A stretch of DNA of 64,000 bases, from NCBI RefSeq assembly GCF_027595985.1, contig NC_073304.1:217560000-217623999 (forward strand), written 5' to 3'. The stretch's first letter is position 1. Every line of letters starts with the position of its first letter. Source of the stretch: Sorex araneus. Lineage: Eukaryota; Chordata; Mammalia; Eulipotyphla; Soricidae. The translations under genes and the position numbers were made by a program. Shown one piece after another: positions 49,343 to 61,104 of this stretch. The notes under the pieces were generated by a model. That model ran no database searches and was not told the DNA's origin. It worked only from the letters and a program-made list of their open reading frames with translations.

Positions 49343-49544
49343 ATAATCTTTTCTGAATTGACCACTTGATCTCTAGTCCCCTGCTTTCAGTGAGTTTGAC
49401 TGCAGGAGGGTCTGAACCCAGTACTGGTCCCTCTATAACCAAGTAACTGAGCCATATCTTTTCTAGAATTAAGTGTAAGATTGTAGAAATTTGTCTTATT
49501 CAGTTTCTGGAGCAGCATTAATCAACCTCAAACTCTTGACTTTT

Positions 49545-50120
49545 TGCGGGGAAGGAGTCATACCTGCTGATGCTCAGGAGTACTCCTGGCTCTACACTCA
49601 GTAATTATGCCTAGCATTGCTTGGGGGACCATTTGGGATGCCAGGCATCTAACCCCACTTGAGTGCATGCAAGGCAAACACCTACTCAGGAATTATTCAG
49701 AAAATATTCCTGGCAGTATTTAGGGGACCATATGGAACCCATGCTTGCCACATGCAAGGCAAGTACCCTTGCACGCTGTCCTATTTCTTCAGCCCCTGCT
49801 GAGGGTTTTGTTTTGGGGTCACACCTGGCAATGCTCAGGAGTTAACTCCTAGCTCTATGCTTAGAAATAATCCCGGTGAAGGTCCCTGCTTGAGGAACCA
49901 TATGAGGTGCTGGGGATTGAACCTGGGTTGACCTTATGTCAGGTAAACGCTCCACCTGCTGTATTATTGCTCTAGTCCTTCTCGAGTCCCCCTTTTAAAA
50001 AGTTATTGTGGGGGCGACTCCTGAAGGTACTCAGGAGATCATGGGTTGCCAGGGATCAACCCCAGAGCCTTGAATATCTAGGACACATGCTGTCCCACTG
50101 GGCCATATTCCTGGCCGACA
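49545..50120 (-). repeat. Older SINE copies
   Basis: About 49548-49675, 49690-49798, 49810-49978 and 50005-50120. Confidence 0.7.
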
Positions 50121-50575
50121 CCCTTGTTTCTGGGTGCCAGTAGTACCTGTAGTAGTGACAGTGTGTGTTCTAGACATTGGCAAACATCTCCTTGGAGGCA
50201 AAATCACTCTTGCCGAGAACATAGTTACAGAATAGTGCTTTGACACCTAGTGAATTTATCATCATAATTATTTATTGAATTGATTCAGTGGGGTATATGC
50301 TCAGTAAATCTTTTTTTGGATGAATTCAGGGAAGAATGAAGCAGTAAAGTGCTCAGGAGCACTGGGCTGTGCATAGCCTTGTGTTTCTTCCTCCCTCTTA
50401 TGGTAGGCACCTCCATTCGTCTGTCTGCCCTGCTCCCTGCACCGTGATCCATAGGTCAGTGTTTGCTGCCACCACTTAGACTTGCAAGCTCTTTCAGCCA
50501 GTGTAGCTCTTAAATTTACATTATTCAGCTCAACAGGTCACTAGTGAGCATCTCCGCTATGCTGTAAAAGAACAG
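50121..50575. other. Unique intronic sequence
   Basis: No repeat or exon recognised. Confidence 0.45.
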
Positions 50576-50577
50576 GA

Positions 50578-50760
50578 GAGGGCTGGAGAGACCATACGGC
50601 TGGTGGAGCGCTTCCCTTGCATGCATCTGACTCTGATTCAATCCCTGATGCCCCACATGGTCCCCCATCAGAGTGATCCCTGGGCACAGAGCCAGGAGTA
50701 AGCCCTGAGTACCACTGGATATTGCAAAAAAAAAGAAAAAAAAAAAAAGGAACCCTCCCC
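50578..50760 (+). repeat. Older SINE copy
   Basis: GGGCTGGAGAGACCATACGG head, A-rich tail. Confidence 0.8.
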
Positions 50761-50861
50761 CCCTCAAAAAAAAACAAAACAAAACTAGAGACCTATGGGA
50801 CGTTGTGTAAAGTGGATGTTGCTACAGAAAATGTTTAAAATTTGACTTAGTTCAGCTTGAA

Positions 50862-51034
50862 TTTTTTTTTTTTCTCTTTGGGTCACACCCAGTGATGCTC
50901 AGGGGTTACTCCTGGCTCTGCACTCAGAAATTACTCCTGGTGTGCTCTGGGGACCGTAAGGGATGCTGGGAATCAAATCCAGGTTGGCCTCGTGCAAGGC
51001 AAATGCCCTCCCCACAGTGCTATCGCTCCAGCCC
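50862..51034 (-). repeat. SINE copy
   Basis: GGGTCACACCCAGTGATGC through CGCTCCAGCCCC. Confidence 0.92.
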
Positions 51035-51176
51035 CTCAGGGTGATGTTTGACTGGTACTTAAGGGCAAACATTAGAGGCTTTGAGTCTTGTTAAGTGCTT
51101 ATCAGGACGGGGTGAAATTGCATCTGAGTTTGGAATCGTTTTTATTGAAAAACCTTTATTATTTCAAGCTAGAGTA

Positions 51177-51347
51177 GGGGCTGGAGCGACAGCACAGCGG
51201 GTTGTGCATTTGCCTTGCACCCGACTGACCCCGGTTCAATTCCCAGCATTTCATATGGTTCCCCGAGCACTGCCAGGAGTAATTCCTGAGTGCATGAGCC
51301 AAGAGTAACCCCTGTGCATCGCTGGGTGTGACCAAAAAGAAAAAAAA
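51177..51347 (+). repeat. tRNA-derived SINE, full length
   Basis: GGGGCTGGAGCGACAGCACAG; flanked by AAGCTAGA. Confidence 0.92.
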
Positions 51348-51557
51348 AGCTAGATTAAAACTGATAAAATGCCTATTTTTTTGGACAGGAGGTAGGATTT
51401 ATTTTAATGGGTCGGGAGGAGGGGCGGGCTCTCAGGAGCGCAGTGCCCACCACCTGGCTAGAGTGCTGTACTTAGACGCGTATGTGACCCCACAGCCCTC
51501 TGGGGTGTGCCACTTCTCAGTCTTAGAGTCATCTGCGTTAAACACAGTGCAGCCCAA

Positions 51558-51745
51558 AGGGGCTGAGCAGATAATACAGTGGGCAGGTGCTCGTCTTGTA
51601 CACGGCCAACCTGAGTTCCATCCCCAGAGTTGGATGGTTGCCTTAGTACCAGGAGTAATTCCTGAGTGCAGAGCCAGGAGTAACCCTTGAGCATTGCTGG
51701 GCATGACCCCCAAACAAAACACCCCTCCCCCCAAAACAAAACAAA
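51558..51745 (+). repeat. Older SINE copy
   Basis: GGGGCTGAGCAGATAATACAG through GGGCATGACCCCC. Confidence 0.8.
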
Positions 51746-52089
51746 ACCCAAATGTGGTACAGACCCACTTCTTGGATTTGGCACAGCCCTACTTCTGGAG
51801 GCTTGGGAACTTGAACTTGGCCCAGAGTAGAGCCTCAGTATTCTGCTCTTTGAGACTTGGTTTGGATGGAATTGGTGACTTGGCTGATGGAGGCCTTCAG
51901 CCATCCAAATGCGCCCTCAGCAGTTGGAGCTAAGATAGGAACTGTGTGAGAGTAGCTTTGAATGGCCAACACAAAGGACTGTCCTCAAGGGCCTTAGAGA
52001 CTGCTACACAAGCCACAATCTGCATTTCCTGCCTCAGGGAGGCTGTCACCAATAAGCCCCTTGGTGGTTTATTTGTTCTGGGGAGGAGG

Positions 52090-52800
52090 GAGGGAGGGCA
52101 CACTCCTTGGTGCTCAAGGTTTCCTTTTGGCTCTGTGCCCAGGGGATGATGAGGGACCGTCATGGAGCAGGGGTTCTAACCCAGGTTGGACTTGTGCAGG
52201 GTAACCTCCCTCCCTGCTGTACTGCCTCACTGGCCCTGTGTGATACTTACAGGATTAATTAAGGTCCTCCAAACTTTGCTGAGGAAGGCTCCTATTAAGG
52301 TCAGGTTGGGTTCTTTTTTTCCCTTGTGGGATTTTCCCTTGTGTACTTTGATATAAAAGCTATAATTCATTCTGTAATCAAAGCTGAAATAAAAAAGAAA
52401 TGTGTTACCTAATGTCTTTTGCAGGAAAATTGATAGCACAAGATTTAGGGTTGGTTTTATTTAGGTTATTTATTTATTTTGGGTTTGGGGCAACCCCCAA
52501 TGATGCTCAGGAGTTACTCTTGACTTGATACTCAGGAATTACCCCTGGAGGTGCTGGGAGACCATGTGGGATGGGGGGGTGGTCAACCTGATCGACTGTT
52601 TGAAGGGCAAAGGCTCTACCCACTGTACTATTGCTCTGGCCACTAGGTTTGTTTTTTTTTTAAATAATTTGCAGGGGTTGGAGCAATAGCACAATGGGTA
52701 GAGTACGTGCGGCCAACCCCGTGTTCAGTTCCCCAGATTCACGCTCTGAACACTGCCAGGGGCAGGGGTGGCCTCTAAATAAAGAGTAAAATAATAGCTC
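52090..52800. repeat. Older SINE copies
   Basis: - at about 52095-52240 and 52475-52645, + at about 52676-52785; 52245-52455 is unique. Confidence 0.7.
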
Positions 52801-53155
52801 GCAGTTGAAATACAAATTTTTCTAACAGTGGAATGCCATTTGAATGAAGGCCCCAAATTGAGTAGCTAAAGATACCTCATGTACCATTGTAAGTATGTGG
52901 AAAAAACATCAACTAAATTGGGTTCTTCCTTTGTCCCATGTAAAAAGCAATAGTTGGTGTCTTTATTCTTTTAAATACAAAGCAAGGCTTGTTGGAAAGT
53001 AGACAGGAAAGGAAAGGAAACTCCCCAGATGGGGAGGGACTCAGTATAAAACTAAGTTCTGGTTGGTGTCTTTTACTCAAGAAATTTACTTTTAAAGGGT
53101 AGTAATATTTGGAATTAAATGTTTGGAAGCTGAGTAGAAAAAAACGGGAGTTGCG

Positions 53156-53345
53156 GGGCTGGAGCGATAGCACAGCGGGGAGGGCGTTTGTCTTGCACTC
53201 GGCCAACCCGGGTTTGATTCCCAGCATCCTATATGGTCCCCTGAGCACTGCCAGGGGTAATTCCTGAGTGCAGAGCCAGAAGTGATCCCTGTGCATTGCC
53301 GGGTGTGACCCAAAAAAGCAAAAATAAATAAATTAATTAAATTAA
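53156..53345 (+). repeat. tRNA-derived SINE, full length
   Basis: GGGGCTGGAGCGATAGCACAG through GGGTGTGACCC with an (AAAT)n tail. Confidence 0.94.
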
Positions 53346-53359
53346 AATAAATTGGGAAT

Positions 53360-53960
53360 TGCGGGGGACCACACCGGTGATGCTCAGGGGTTACTCCTGG
53401 ATTTGCAGTCAGTACTCCTGGAAGGGCTCGGGGGACCATGCGGGATGCTGGGATTGAACCTGGTTGAGCCACTTGCATGGCAAGTGCCCTACCTCGCTGT
53501 GCTATCTTCCAGCCCCTCGTAGAAAAAATGTTTCTGCATTTTGAGAAAGAGGAAAGCAGTTTGCTTGAATTTTATGACTGATGTGCCTGAATTCTGTGGT
53601 AAATTTGGCATTGGGAAGTTTGAAGTAATGCTCTGACATCTTTTTTTCAAAGAAACTGATTCATAAGGCTGTGAAAGCTTATGATATCATGGTCTTTAAG
53701 ATGGATGAGTTTAAGGGAATGAGAATTACTGTTTCAGAAAAGGAAGAGCTCTGGAAAGTGTATACACAATGAAGTTTCTAGTTCTAATTTATTTATTTTG
53801 GTTTTGGGTCTATACCTGTCTGTACTCAGGGGTTGTGCCTGACTCTGAACTCAGGAATCCCTCCTGGCAGCCTTGGCAGACCCATATGGGATGCCAGGAA
53901 TTGAACCTGAGTCAGCCGTGTGCAAGGCAAATGCCCTCCCTGCTGTACTGTCTCGCCAGC
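53360..53960 (-). repeat. Two older SINEs
   Basis: About 53362-53516 and 53795-53960; 53517-53790 is unique. Confidence 0.75.
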
Positions 53961-53980
53961 TCAGTGTAGTTCTAATTTTA

Positions 53981-54167
53981 GTTTAGTTTTTTTTTTTTTT
54001 TTTGGCTTTTTGGGTCACCCCAGCGATGCTCAGGGGTTACTCCTGGCTTTGCACTCAGGAATTACTCCTGGCGGTGCTTGGGGGACCATATGGGATGCCG
54101 GGGATCAAACTCGGGTCGGCCGCGTGCAAGGCAAACGCCCTACCCGCTGTGCTATCGCTCCAGCCCC
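53981..54167 (-). repeat. tRNA-derived SINE, full length
   Basis: Flanked by AGTTCTAATTTTA (53968-53980, 54168-54180). Confidence 0.94.
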
Positions 54168-54382
54168 AGTTCTAATTTTAATAGATTGGAAAGGAAAGAC
54201 CTAAGAATCTGTAGGCAGTCTTTTTTTTCACTTTTAACTTTTAATCTCAGCTTTTTATTCTGAGGCTATACTCTGCAGAGATCCCTGCTGGCCAAGGACA
54301 TCTTTCTGTCCTCCCCAGAAGACCCCTGATAAAATGCTTTGGTTCCCCACTGCCCCACCTCTTCCTGGCAATTTTTTTTTTT

Positions 54383-55190
54383 TTTAGATATTAGGGCCAG
54401 AGAGATGACTCAGAAAAATTTGAGTTTATGCTTTGCATGCTGGAGGCTCGGGTTTGGTCCCCAGTACCTCCAGAGTGCCCTCAAAGCACAGAGACAGAAG
54501 TAGCCTTTCCCCCAGTTCTTGACAGGTGTGAGCCCAAAGTAAGAACTAAAAATTTAATCTCAATTTTAACTATAGGAATGTTGGATTTTTTTCTGTTTGT
54601 TGTTGTTGTTGCTTTGGGGTCATATCCAGTGGTGCCCAGGGCTCTCCTGGCTCTGCACTCAGGAATTATTCCTGGCAGGGCTCAGAGGACCGAATATAGT
54701 CCCAGGATTCAAACCTGGGTCAAGTGAGTTAAGGCAAGCTCCCTACCCACTGCACTAGCTCTCACTCCTGAATGTTGGCATCTCTGTTTTGTTGTTGTTT
54801 GTTTGGCTTTTTGAGCCATACCCAGCAATGTTCGGGGGCTACTCCTGGCTCTGCACTCCGGAATTACTCCCGGTGATGCTCAAGGAACCATATGGGATGC
54901 AGGCGGTCAAACCCAGGTTGGCTACATGCAAGGCAGGCGCCTTTCCTGCTGTACTGTCACTCCGGCCCCCTGATCCTTGGATGGTGCTTCTAGTCGGCCT
55001 GGGTTTTGTCTTTCCATTGGAAGCAGTTGGTCATGCAATTTCTGTCTTAAAACCGTATCTTACTCTCTTTTGTTTGGGTTTTGGACGACTTCTGGAAGTA
55101 CTTGGGGGCTACTCTGTGGTTCAAGCATTGAACCTGGGCTGCTCCGTGCAAAGCAGGCGTTCCCACGCTTCGCGCCATCTCTCCGGCCCC
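54383..55190. repeat. SINE copies
   Basis: + at about 54390-54540, - at about 54612-54770, 54812-54968 and 55075-55190. Confidence 0.75.
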
Positions 55191-55600
55191 TGATTAGAGT
55201 CTTTCATGAGCGGCTAGTGAGAGGAAGACTCAAGAGACTTGCTCTGGAGTCCGAACCCTGCAGGTGCTTGTGAATAATTCCGCACTGTTGCCTTTTGCTC
55301 AGCTGGTCTCTGTCTAGACTTCCCTTCCCCTCCCCTCCCCCTTGAAAACCCAGAAAAAAGAATTTTGAGGTGACTAGAATTGAGTTGAAAGAGTTTCTGA
55401 ATAGACTGTTATTTTCCCTATTGTTAGTCTTGTGTGGGTTTGGAATGGAAAGATCTTAATGAACCCAAAGAATTCAAATAAAGGTTCCCCTCCCCCCCAC
55501 CTTCTCCTTGTGTTTCTATCATTTTGAATTTGCCTATTGGTGATAAGTGTTCTGCCTGTAAGCTTTGACATATTTTTAAAAGTTTTGGCGGAGAGTTCGA
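55191..55600. other. Unique intronic sequence upstream of the WIPF2 coding start
   Basis: No exon or young repeat; a decayed + SINE follows at about 55600-55740. Confidence 0.45.
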
Positions 55601-55937
55601 ACAGAAGGTCCTTGCTTGCACCCAACCCATGTTCGTTCCCAGGCACCCCAGATGGTCCCCTGAGCACTGCCAGGTATGGCTCTTGTGGCCCTGAACACCA
55701 CTGGGGTGGCCATAGTGGCCCCCAGCACTGCTCGGCCTTAGCATGGACTCCAGACTCTCTGTGCACTCTTTGGGGGCCTCATCTTCTCCACACCCAACCC
55801 CCCCCATAAAGTTGGTTAAGCCCCAGCCCCTGTCTCAGGGGAGGTGGGAAATGAGGATGGCCTGCCAGCCTGTCAGTCTCCTGGTAATCAGTGTGGCCAG
55901 GGGCCAGGGTTGCTCATGGTTTCTGTTTCCTTTGCAG

Positions 55938-56006
55938 GTATATGAGTGACCTAAAGCTGCAAAAGAAGACGGAGAGAGAGCAGTGCCAGCTGCGAGCAGG
56001 GCAAGG
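55938..56006 (+). other. WIPF2: WIPF2 5'UTR part of the first coding exon
   Basis: The acceptor TTTGCAG|GT is preceded by a pyrimidine tract (TTTCTGTTTCC). The leader contains an ATG only four bases after the acceptor (55942), described separately. Confidence 0.75.
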
Positions 56007-56069
56007 ATGCCAATTCCTCCTCCCCCTCCGCCCCCGCCTGGGCCGCCTCCGCCTCCCAGCTTTAATCAG
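55942..56069 (+). other. Upstream ORF overlapping the WIPF2 start (first part)
   Basis: An ATG at 55942 opens a frame (MSDLKLQKKTEREQCQLRAG ...) that is +1/-1 shifted against WIPF2. It runs past the main ATG and, after splicing, stops at TGA 58736-58738 in the next exon: 50 codons. Its start has T at -3 and A at +4, a weak context that would favour leaky scanning. Confidence 0.55.
56007..56069 (+). CDS. WIPF2: WIPF2 coding exon 1
   Basis: 21 codons, MPIPPPPPPPPGPPPPPSF then NQ, with donor CAG|GTGGGC, phase 0. Confidence 0.94.
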
Positions 56070-59000
56070 GTGGGCAGCCCCCACCCCTCATTCAGTATTC
56101 TAGATTTGCCCACCCAGAATTCTTCCTCTATAAATCCAGTTGGTTTTTTGTTTGTGTTTTGGTTTTGGGCTTTCTGAGTCTCACTCCTGGCTCTGTATTC
56201 AGGAAGTACTCTTGGTGGTGCTTGGGGAACCATATGGGGTGCCGGGGATTGAACTGGGTCAGCTGTGTGCAAGGCAAATTGTAATATTGCTCCAGGCCGC
56301 CAGCGTTTGATTTTTTTTTTTTTTGGTTGTTTTTGAGCCATACCTGGTGGTGCTCAGGACTTTCTTCTTTCTGACTCTGTGCTTAGGAATCTCTCCTGGC
56401 GGTGCTTGGAGGACCATATGGGGTGCTGAGGACTGAACCTGTATTCAGTGACATGCGAGGCAGGCGCCCTACTTGCGCCAAACTCTCACTTCAGCCCTTA
56501 CAGCTCTGTTTGTAACACCCTAAAGTTTGGTCCTAGTATCAATGGATACTTATGGCTTCCTAGTATAAAGTAGCATCTTGTTTTGTTTTGAGGCCACACC
56601 CAGCAATGCTCAGGGCTTATCCTTGGCTCTGCATTCAAGGTGGTACTTGGGGAACTATATGGGATGCTGGGGATCGAACCCTGGTTGGCCATGTATGAGG
56701 CAAGTGCCTACCTGCTGTACTATCTCTCCTGCTCTATAAAATAGCATATTTAAAGACATGTGGTGAAGGAAGATGTAGAACAGTCTTTCCTCTTTAGATC
56801 TGATTTCGAAAGGTCTTCTAAGGACCATAAAGAGGCCAGAGAGATAATCTAGCGGGTCTGGCACTTGCCTGGCACGTGGCTGACTCAGGTTTGATCCCCA
56901 GCATCTCATATGGTCCCCTACGCACTGCCAGGAGTGATTCCTGAGTGCAAAGCCAGGAGTAACCCCTGAGTACTGCTGGGTGTGACCCCTAAACAAAACT
57001 GAGCAAGAAAAGAAAAAGAATCACATTGGCTTGTCTTGTTCTGTTTTCTGGTTCAGTCTAAATGGAAATTTTATTTGTGTATGTGTGCGTGAGAAAGTAT
57101 TACTACTTAAGACGAAGGTAGTGTAAGAGGTGAAACTTGGGGGACAGGCTGAGGCAAGGGCTTAAATGTTTTTCCTCGTGATGACGGGAAGGTGTTGAAG
57201 TATTTTAGCCAAGAAATAACTGGATAGGGTTTTTACTCGAGAGGTTCTCTTAACAGTGTAGACAGGGGACTCGGATTGAGGCCAGGCACAGGAGGTCAAG
57301 ACTAGAGACAAGAGACCAAGGGTTGAGTGACAGTATAGTATGGAGGGCTTTATTGGCGTGCACACTGCCAAACCCCATAACACAGGGTTTTTCTTTTTTT
57401 TTTTTTCTTTCTTTTTGGGTCATACCCGGCAATGCACAGGGGTTACTCCTGGCTCTTCACCAGGTCGGCCGCGTGCAAGGCAAACGCCCTACCCGCTGTG
57501 CTATCGATCCAGCCCCCACCACAGGGATTTTTAAACCCTGCCAGGAGTAATGCCTGAGCACTGTGAGACCCTAAAATAAAAAAAAAAAATTAAAATCGGG
57601 AGGATAAATGATCTTGAGAATACCAGTCGGGTCAGCATTCAAATCTCAGCCGTGCATTTAAGTCATGTGATGTTAACTTTCCTAAGCCTTCATTTTCTTA
57701 TCTTAGGAGTGGGAAGTCTGCTTCTTGGTGTCATTCAGAAGATAGTCTGAAGAGGGAGACAATAGGGCACCATGTGCGTTGAGGGAAGGTGTGTCAGTTT
57801 GGCTTCTTGCTTTCCTGTTTACCTGGTAAAGTAAGTTTCTTAGTGCAAGAGCTTGTGAAATTACACAGCTTTGGACGCACACTTTTCAGATGGGTAATGA
57901 TGACCTCATCCCATAGGGATAGTTTGGGATTTAGTTCTGTTGTCGTCATCATTGTTGTAGAGCGTGGGGACCCAGCAGCACCAGGTATTGTTGCTGATGA
58001 GGTGCTGGTTAGACAGGGGCGTTGACCCAGGACCTCACATGTACCGGGCATTCCGTGCTCTGCCACTGGTGCCAGATCCCGTCTCTGTTTTAGGTTTAAG
58101 TGAGATTTTGTGGTGATGTGCTTAGCACAGTGCCTGAGGTACACGTCTCAGGGACTCAGCAAATGTCTGCCTTGATGGTGAGGATAACATATAAAGGACA
58201 TAGCACACGAGCCTGGCACATCATAGGTACTAGGTAAGCAGTAGTGTAGACCAGGGCGGGAAACATCCATGTAAGGAAGGCCTGCAGCGTCATGTGGTCT
58301 AGCCCTGGGACCTGACTGGACAGCCAGGTAGGTTTCTCAGGGGCAGCTGTCTCATGTATTGTCTGGCCTGCAAACGTCAGAAGTACCCACACGGAGCTGG
58401 AGAGATAGCATAGCAGATCGGGCACTTGCCTTGTACACAGTTGACCTGGGTTCAATCCCTCGCAAGCCATGTTCCTTCATATGGTCCCCCCATAACTCTC
58501 CCCAATAACAATAATATCCAAACAGCCCTTGGTAGAAAAAAGGTTGTCAGCCGTGGCGTCAGCCTCTGTAGAGTTCTTGAATCGGAGAGATACACCCTTC
58601 ACAGGGTGAGCCAGGAGGGGTGGTATGGGAGGAATGACAGGGAGTGAGTGGAATACCATTCATTTCGGCCCTTTGTCCAGGCTTTGCTGAAGGCTGTTTC
58701 CCTCTCCCTCCAGGCGAGCACAGAGCCGCCCAAGCTGAGCAGGGAGGAACAGCGGGGCCGCGGGGCTCTCCTGCAGGACATCTGCAAAGGGACCAAGCTG
58801 AAGAAGGTGACCCACATTAACGACCGCAGTGCTCCCATCCTCGAGAGTGAGTGAGCTTTCTCCCCTGGGGTTGGCCTGGACACTCGGCCAACGTGTCGCT
58901 TTGGTTGTCGGGCCTTGAGTGTCCCAGCGCGGTCCTTTGGGAGTGTTTCCTGTGGCTGTTCCTTCACTATCTTCTCTTCACTCTCTTCTTCCTCACACTC

Positions 59001-59626
59001 GAGAGATTCCTTTCTGACCTTTCGGAAGCGTTCTTGGATCTCAGATAACCCTCTCCAGCTCTAACACGAGCTGGGTATTTCTTGGCTTTTCTCTCTGGAG
59101 CTGCCATACCTGGGAATTGGCCTTCGGGAACATGTGATTCTTTTATAATTGCCACAAATATCCAGTCTGATAAATCTTTGGGGTGTTAGCTCATACATGA
59201 GTCAAAAAAAGTAAGTTTTTCTAATTTTCATTTTTGTTGGGGCTCCCAAGAACTGCCCTGAGGCGTCATGGGCCCCTCTAGGCAGTGCCTGGCCAACTGG
59301 GCTGGTAATTCAATGCAAGGGCCCAAAGATGATGCCCAGTGGACCCTGCAGTGTTGGGGTTTTCCTGTGCACCCCTGGTGGTGCTCTGGGGCCTCCAGGG
59401 CTGCTTGGGGACCAGGGACTGGGGATCAAGCCAGGTTCGACTGCCTGCAAGCCTTGTATTGTCTCTCTGACTCCTAACTTTTTTTGTTTAATGGAGTCAC
59501 AGCCAGCAGTGCTGGAGCCCACCAGGGGTACACAAGGGGATCATGAGGTGCCTGGGGTCAAGTGGAAGGCCTCATGCGTGCTTTACCCTGAAGCTGTCCC
59601 TCATCCATATATTTGTGTGTGTGTAT

Positions 59627-59682
<56 letters not shown>

Positions 59683-60888
59683 TTTTTAATAAACAAAAGC
59701 AGGGGTTTTTTTGGGGTTTTTTTGTGTGTTTGTTTTTTTTTGCAAAGTTAAAACCCAGGCAGAGGAGGGGTTTCTCTTCAGCACTGATTTGGTCACGAAG
59801 TGAAAGCTCTTTGGTGTGTGTTCTAGAACCCAAAGGGAGTGGTGGTGGTTATGGCTCCGGAACTGCGGCCCTGCAGCCCAAAGGACCTCTCTTCCAGGGC
59901 GGCGTGCCCAAGCTCAGGCCCGTGGGCACCAAGGACATTGCAGGTAACGCGTGTGTTCGCGTCTAGGTGTTCCCTAAGCGGGTCGCTACTCTGCTCCCCG
60001 GCGGGCAGGATGTGGTTGGGGCGTGATGTGGGGGCAGAGGGGAGTTAGAGCCAGATACAGAAAGGCCGAGGGGCCGGGTCAGGCTTTGGGGCGGCCTCTC
60101 GGTGGGTCTGAGCCTGGAGCGAGAGGAGAGGCCACGTTGCCGCGCCCAGGCACCCCGGGCCTGGGGGACGTGGACATCCTGAGGGAAACGCTCTAGCTCT
60201 GCTGACCCAGTGCTGTCCCGTGTGTTTGTAGAGAACCTGGCTGGGAAGCCCACCCTGCAGGCCCCCAGTGCTCGAGCTGCTGCCCCCCGGCCCCCCGTGT
60301 CAGCAGCCGGCGGGCGCCCTCAGGATGACACGGAGAGCAGCCGCGCCTCCCTCCCCGAGCTCCCCCGGATGCAGAGACCCTCGCTGCCAGACCTCTCTCG
60401 GCCCAACAGCACCAGCAGTAGCGGCATGAAGCACAGCTCCTCCGCCCCGCCGCCGCCACCGCCAGGGCGCCGGGCCAATGCGCCCCCCACCCCTCTGCCC
60501 GTGCACAGTGGCAAAGGCCCGGCCTACAACAGGGAGAAGCCCTTGCCGCCCACCCCCGGACAGAGGCTTCACCCGGGCCGCGAGGGGCCTCCGGCTCCAC
60601 CCCCCGTGAAGCCACCTCCTTCCCCTGTGAATATCCGAACCGGACCAAGTGGCCAGTCTCTGGCTCCTCCGCCGCCGCCTTACCGCCAACCTCCAGGGGT
60701 CCCCAACGGGCCCTCCAGCCCCACGAACGAGTCTGCCCCGGAGCTGCCACAGAGACACAATTCTTTGCATAGGAAGACACCAGGGCCTGTCAGAGGCCTG
60801 GCGCCTCCTCCACCCACCTCAGTGTCCCCCTCTTTACAGAGTAACAGGCCGCCCCCCCCAGCCCGAGACCCTCCCAGTCGGGGAGCAG
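56007..60888 (+). CDS. WIPF2: WIPF2 (WIRE/WICH), WAS/WASL-interacting protein family member 2, first four coding exons (partial at window end)
   Basis: WIP-family cytoskeletal adaptor that binds actin and WASP/N-WASP. Four joined exons give 970 bases (323 codons plus one base) without interruption; human WIPF2 is 440 residues as I remember it, so about a quarter is missing. Visible features: an N-terminal polyproline run (MPIPPPPPPPPGPPPPPSF), a WH2/verprolin-homology motif (about residues 36-53, RGALLQDICKGTKLKKV), a Gly/Ser linker, and a long proline-rich region (about 105-323) with repeated PPPPP profilin/SH3-type motifs. The C-terminal WASP-binding segment is expected downstream of the window. 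The start ATG has A at -3 (CAAGGATGC). Introns are GT-AG with phases 0, 1, 1, 1. Confidence 0.96.
56150..57000. repeat. SINE copies in WIPF2 intron 2
   Basis: - at about 56160-56300, 56312-56498 and 56588-56737; + at about 56833-57000. Confidence 0.75.
57391..57517 (-). repeat. Young SINE with large internal deletion
   Basis: TCCTGGCTCTTCAC joins CAGGTCGGCCGCG; roughly 85 bases are missing. Confidence 0.9.
57625..58255 (+). repeat. MIR-like ancient SINE fragments
   Basis: CAAATCTCAGCCGTGC and CCTAAGCCTTCATTTTCTTATC (57640-57710), then GCACAGTGCCTGAGG and AGCCTGGCACATCATAGG (58125-58235). Confidence 0.6.
58390..58500 (+). repeat. Truncated SINE
   Basis: GGAGCTGGAGAGATAGCATAGC through CATATGGTCCCC. 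Confidence 0.8.
58714..58846 (+). CDS. WIPF2: WIPF2 coding exon 2 (WH2 motif)
   Basis: The acceptor is CTCCAG|GCG. The exon encodes ASTEPPKLSREEQRGRGALL then QDICKGTKLKKVTHINDRSA and PILE. LLQDI...GTKLKKV is the actin-monomer-binding WH2 signature. The donor is GAGA|GTGAGT, phase 1. Confidence 0.95.
59225..59600 (-). repeat. Decayed SINE-like sequence
   Basis: GGTGGTGCTCTGGGG and GGGGATCAAGCC words; heavily diverged. Confidence 0.45.
59611..59685. repeat. (GT)-(CA)-(TA) compound microsatellite
   Basis: GTGTGTGTGTATACATACAC, then (CA)n and (TA)n, 140 bases before WIPF2 coding exon 3; self-complementary. Confidence 0.92.
59827..59943 (+). CDS. WIPF2: WIPF2 coding exon 3
   Basis: The acceptor is TTCTAG|AA. 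The exon encodes KPKGSGGGYGSGTAALQPKG then PLFQGGVPKLRPVGTKDIA. The FQGG...KLRP block is typical of WIP-family proteins. The donor is GCAG|GTAACG, phase 1. Confidence 0.93.
60232..60888 (+). CDS. WIPF2: WIPF2 coding exon 4 (large proline-rich exon)
   Basis: A 657-base exon with acceptor TTTGTAG|AG. It encodes ENLAGKPTLQAPSARAAAPR through PPPPARDPPSRGA and contains SLPELPRMQRPSLPDLSRP, several PPPPP runs and PALPP-like SH3 targets (KPLPPTPGQR). The donor is GCAG|GTAAGT, phase 1. No later WIPF2 exon was found before 64000. Confidence 0.95.
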
Positions 60889-61104
60889 GTAAGTGCCGAC
60901 AAGCGCTCCCCTCCCCATAAGTTTGAGAGTTGACTTTTATTTTCACCCTCTTCCCCAAAGCTCCTTCATTGATGGGAAAGCGTGAGATACTCAGGAGGTG
61001 TATTGAATGTCAGAGGGTCGTTAAATACGTAAGATAAGCATATTACCTCCACCCGCTTCCCCCAACAATGTCCCGTTGTCTTGAGCAATTGGTCAAAAAT
61101 AAAT

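Larger units (their letters stand above)
35086..55937 (+). other. WIPF2: WIPF2 intron 1 (about 20.9 kb)
   Basis: No coding exon is recognisable. The intron holds dozens of SINEs on both strands, an L1 3' end (38957-39706), microsatellites and several local duplications listed separately. Additional non-coding exons cannot be excluded. Confidence 0.6.
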
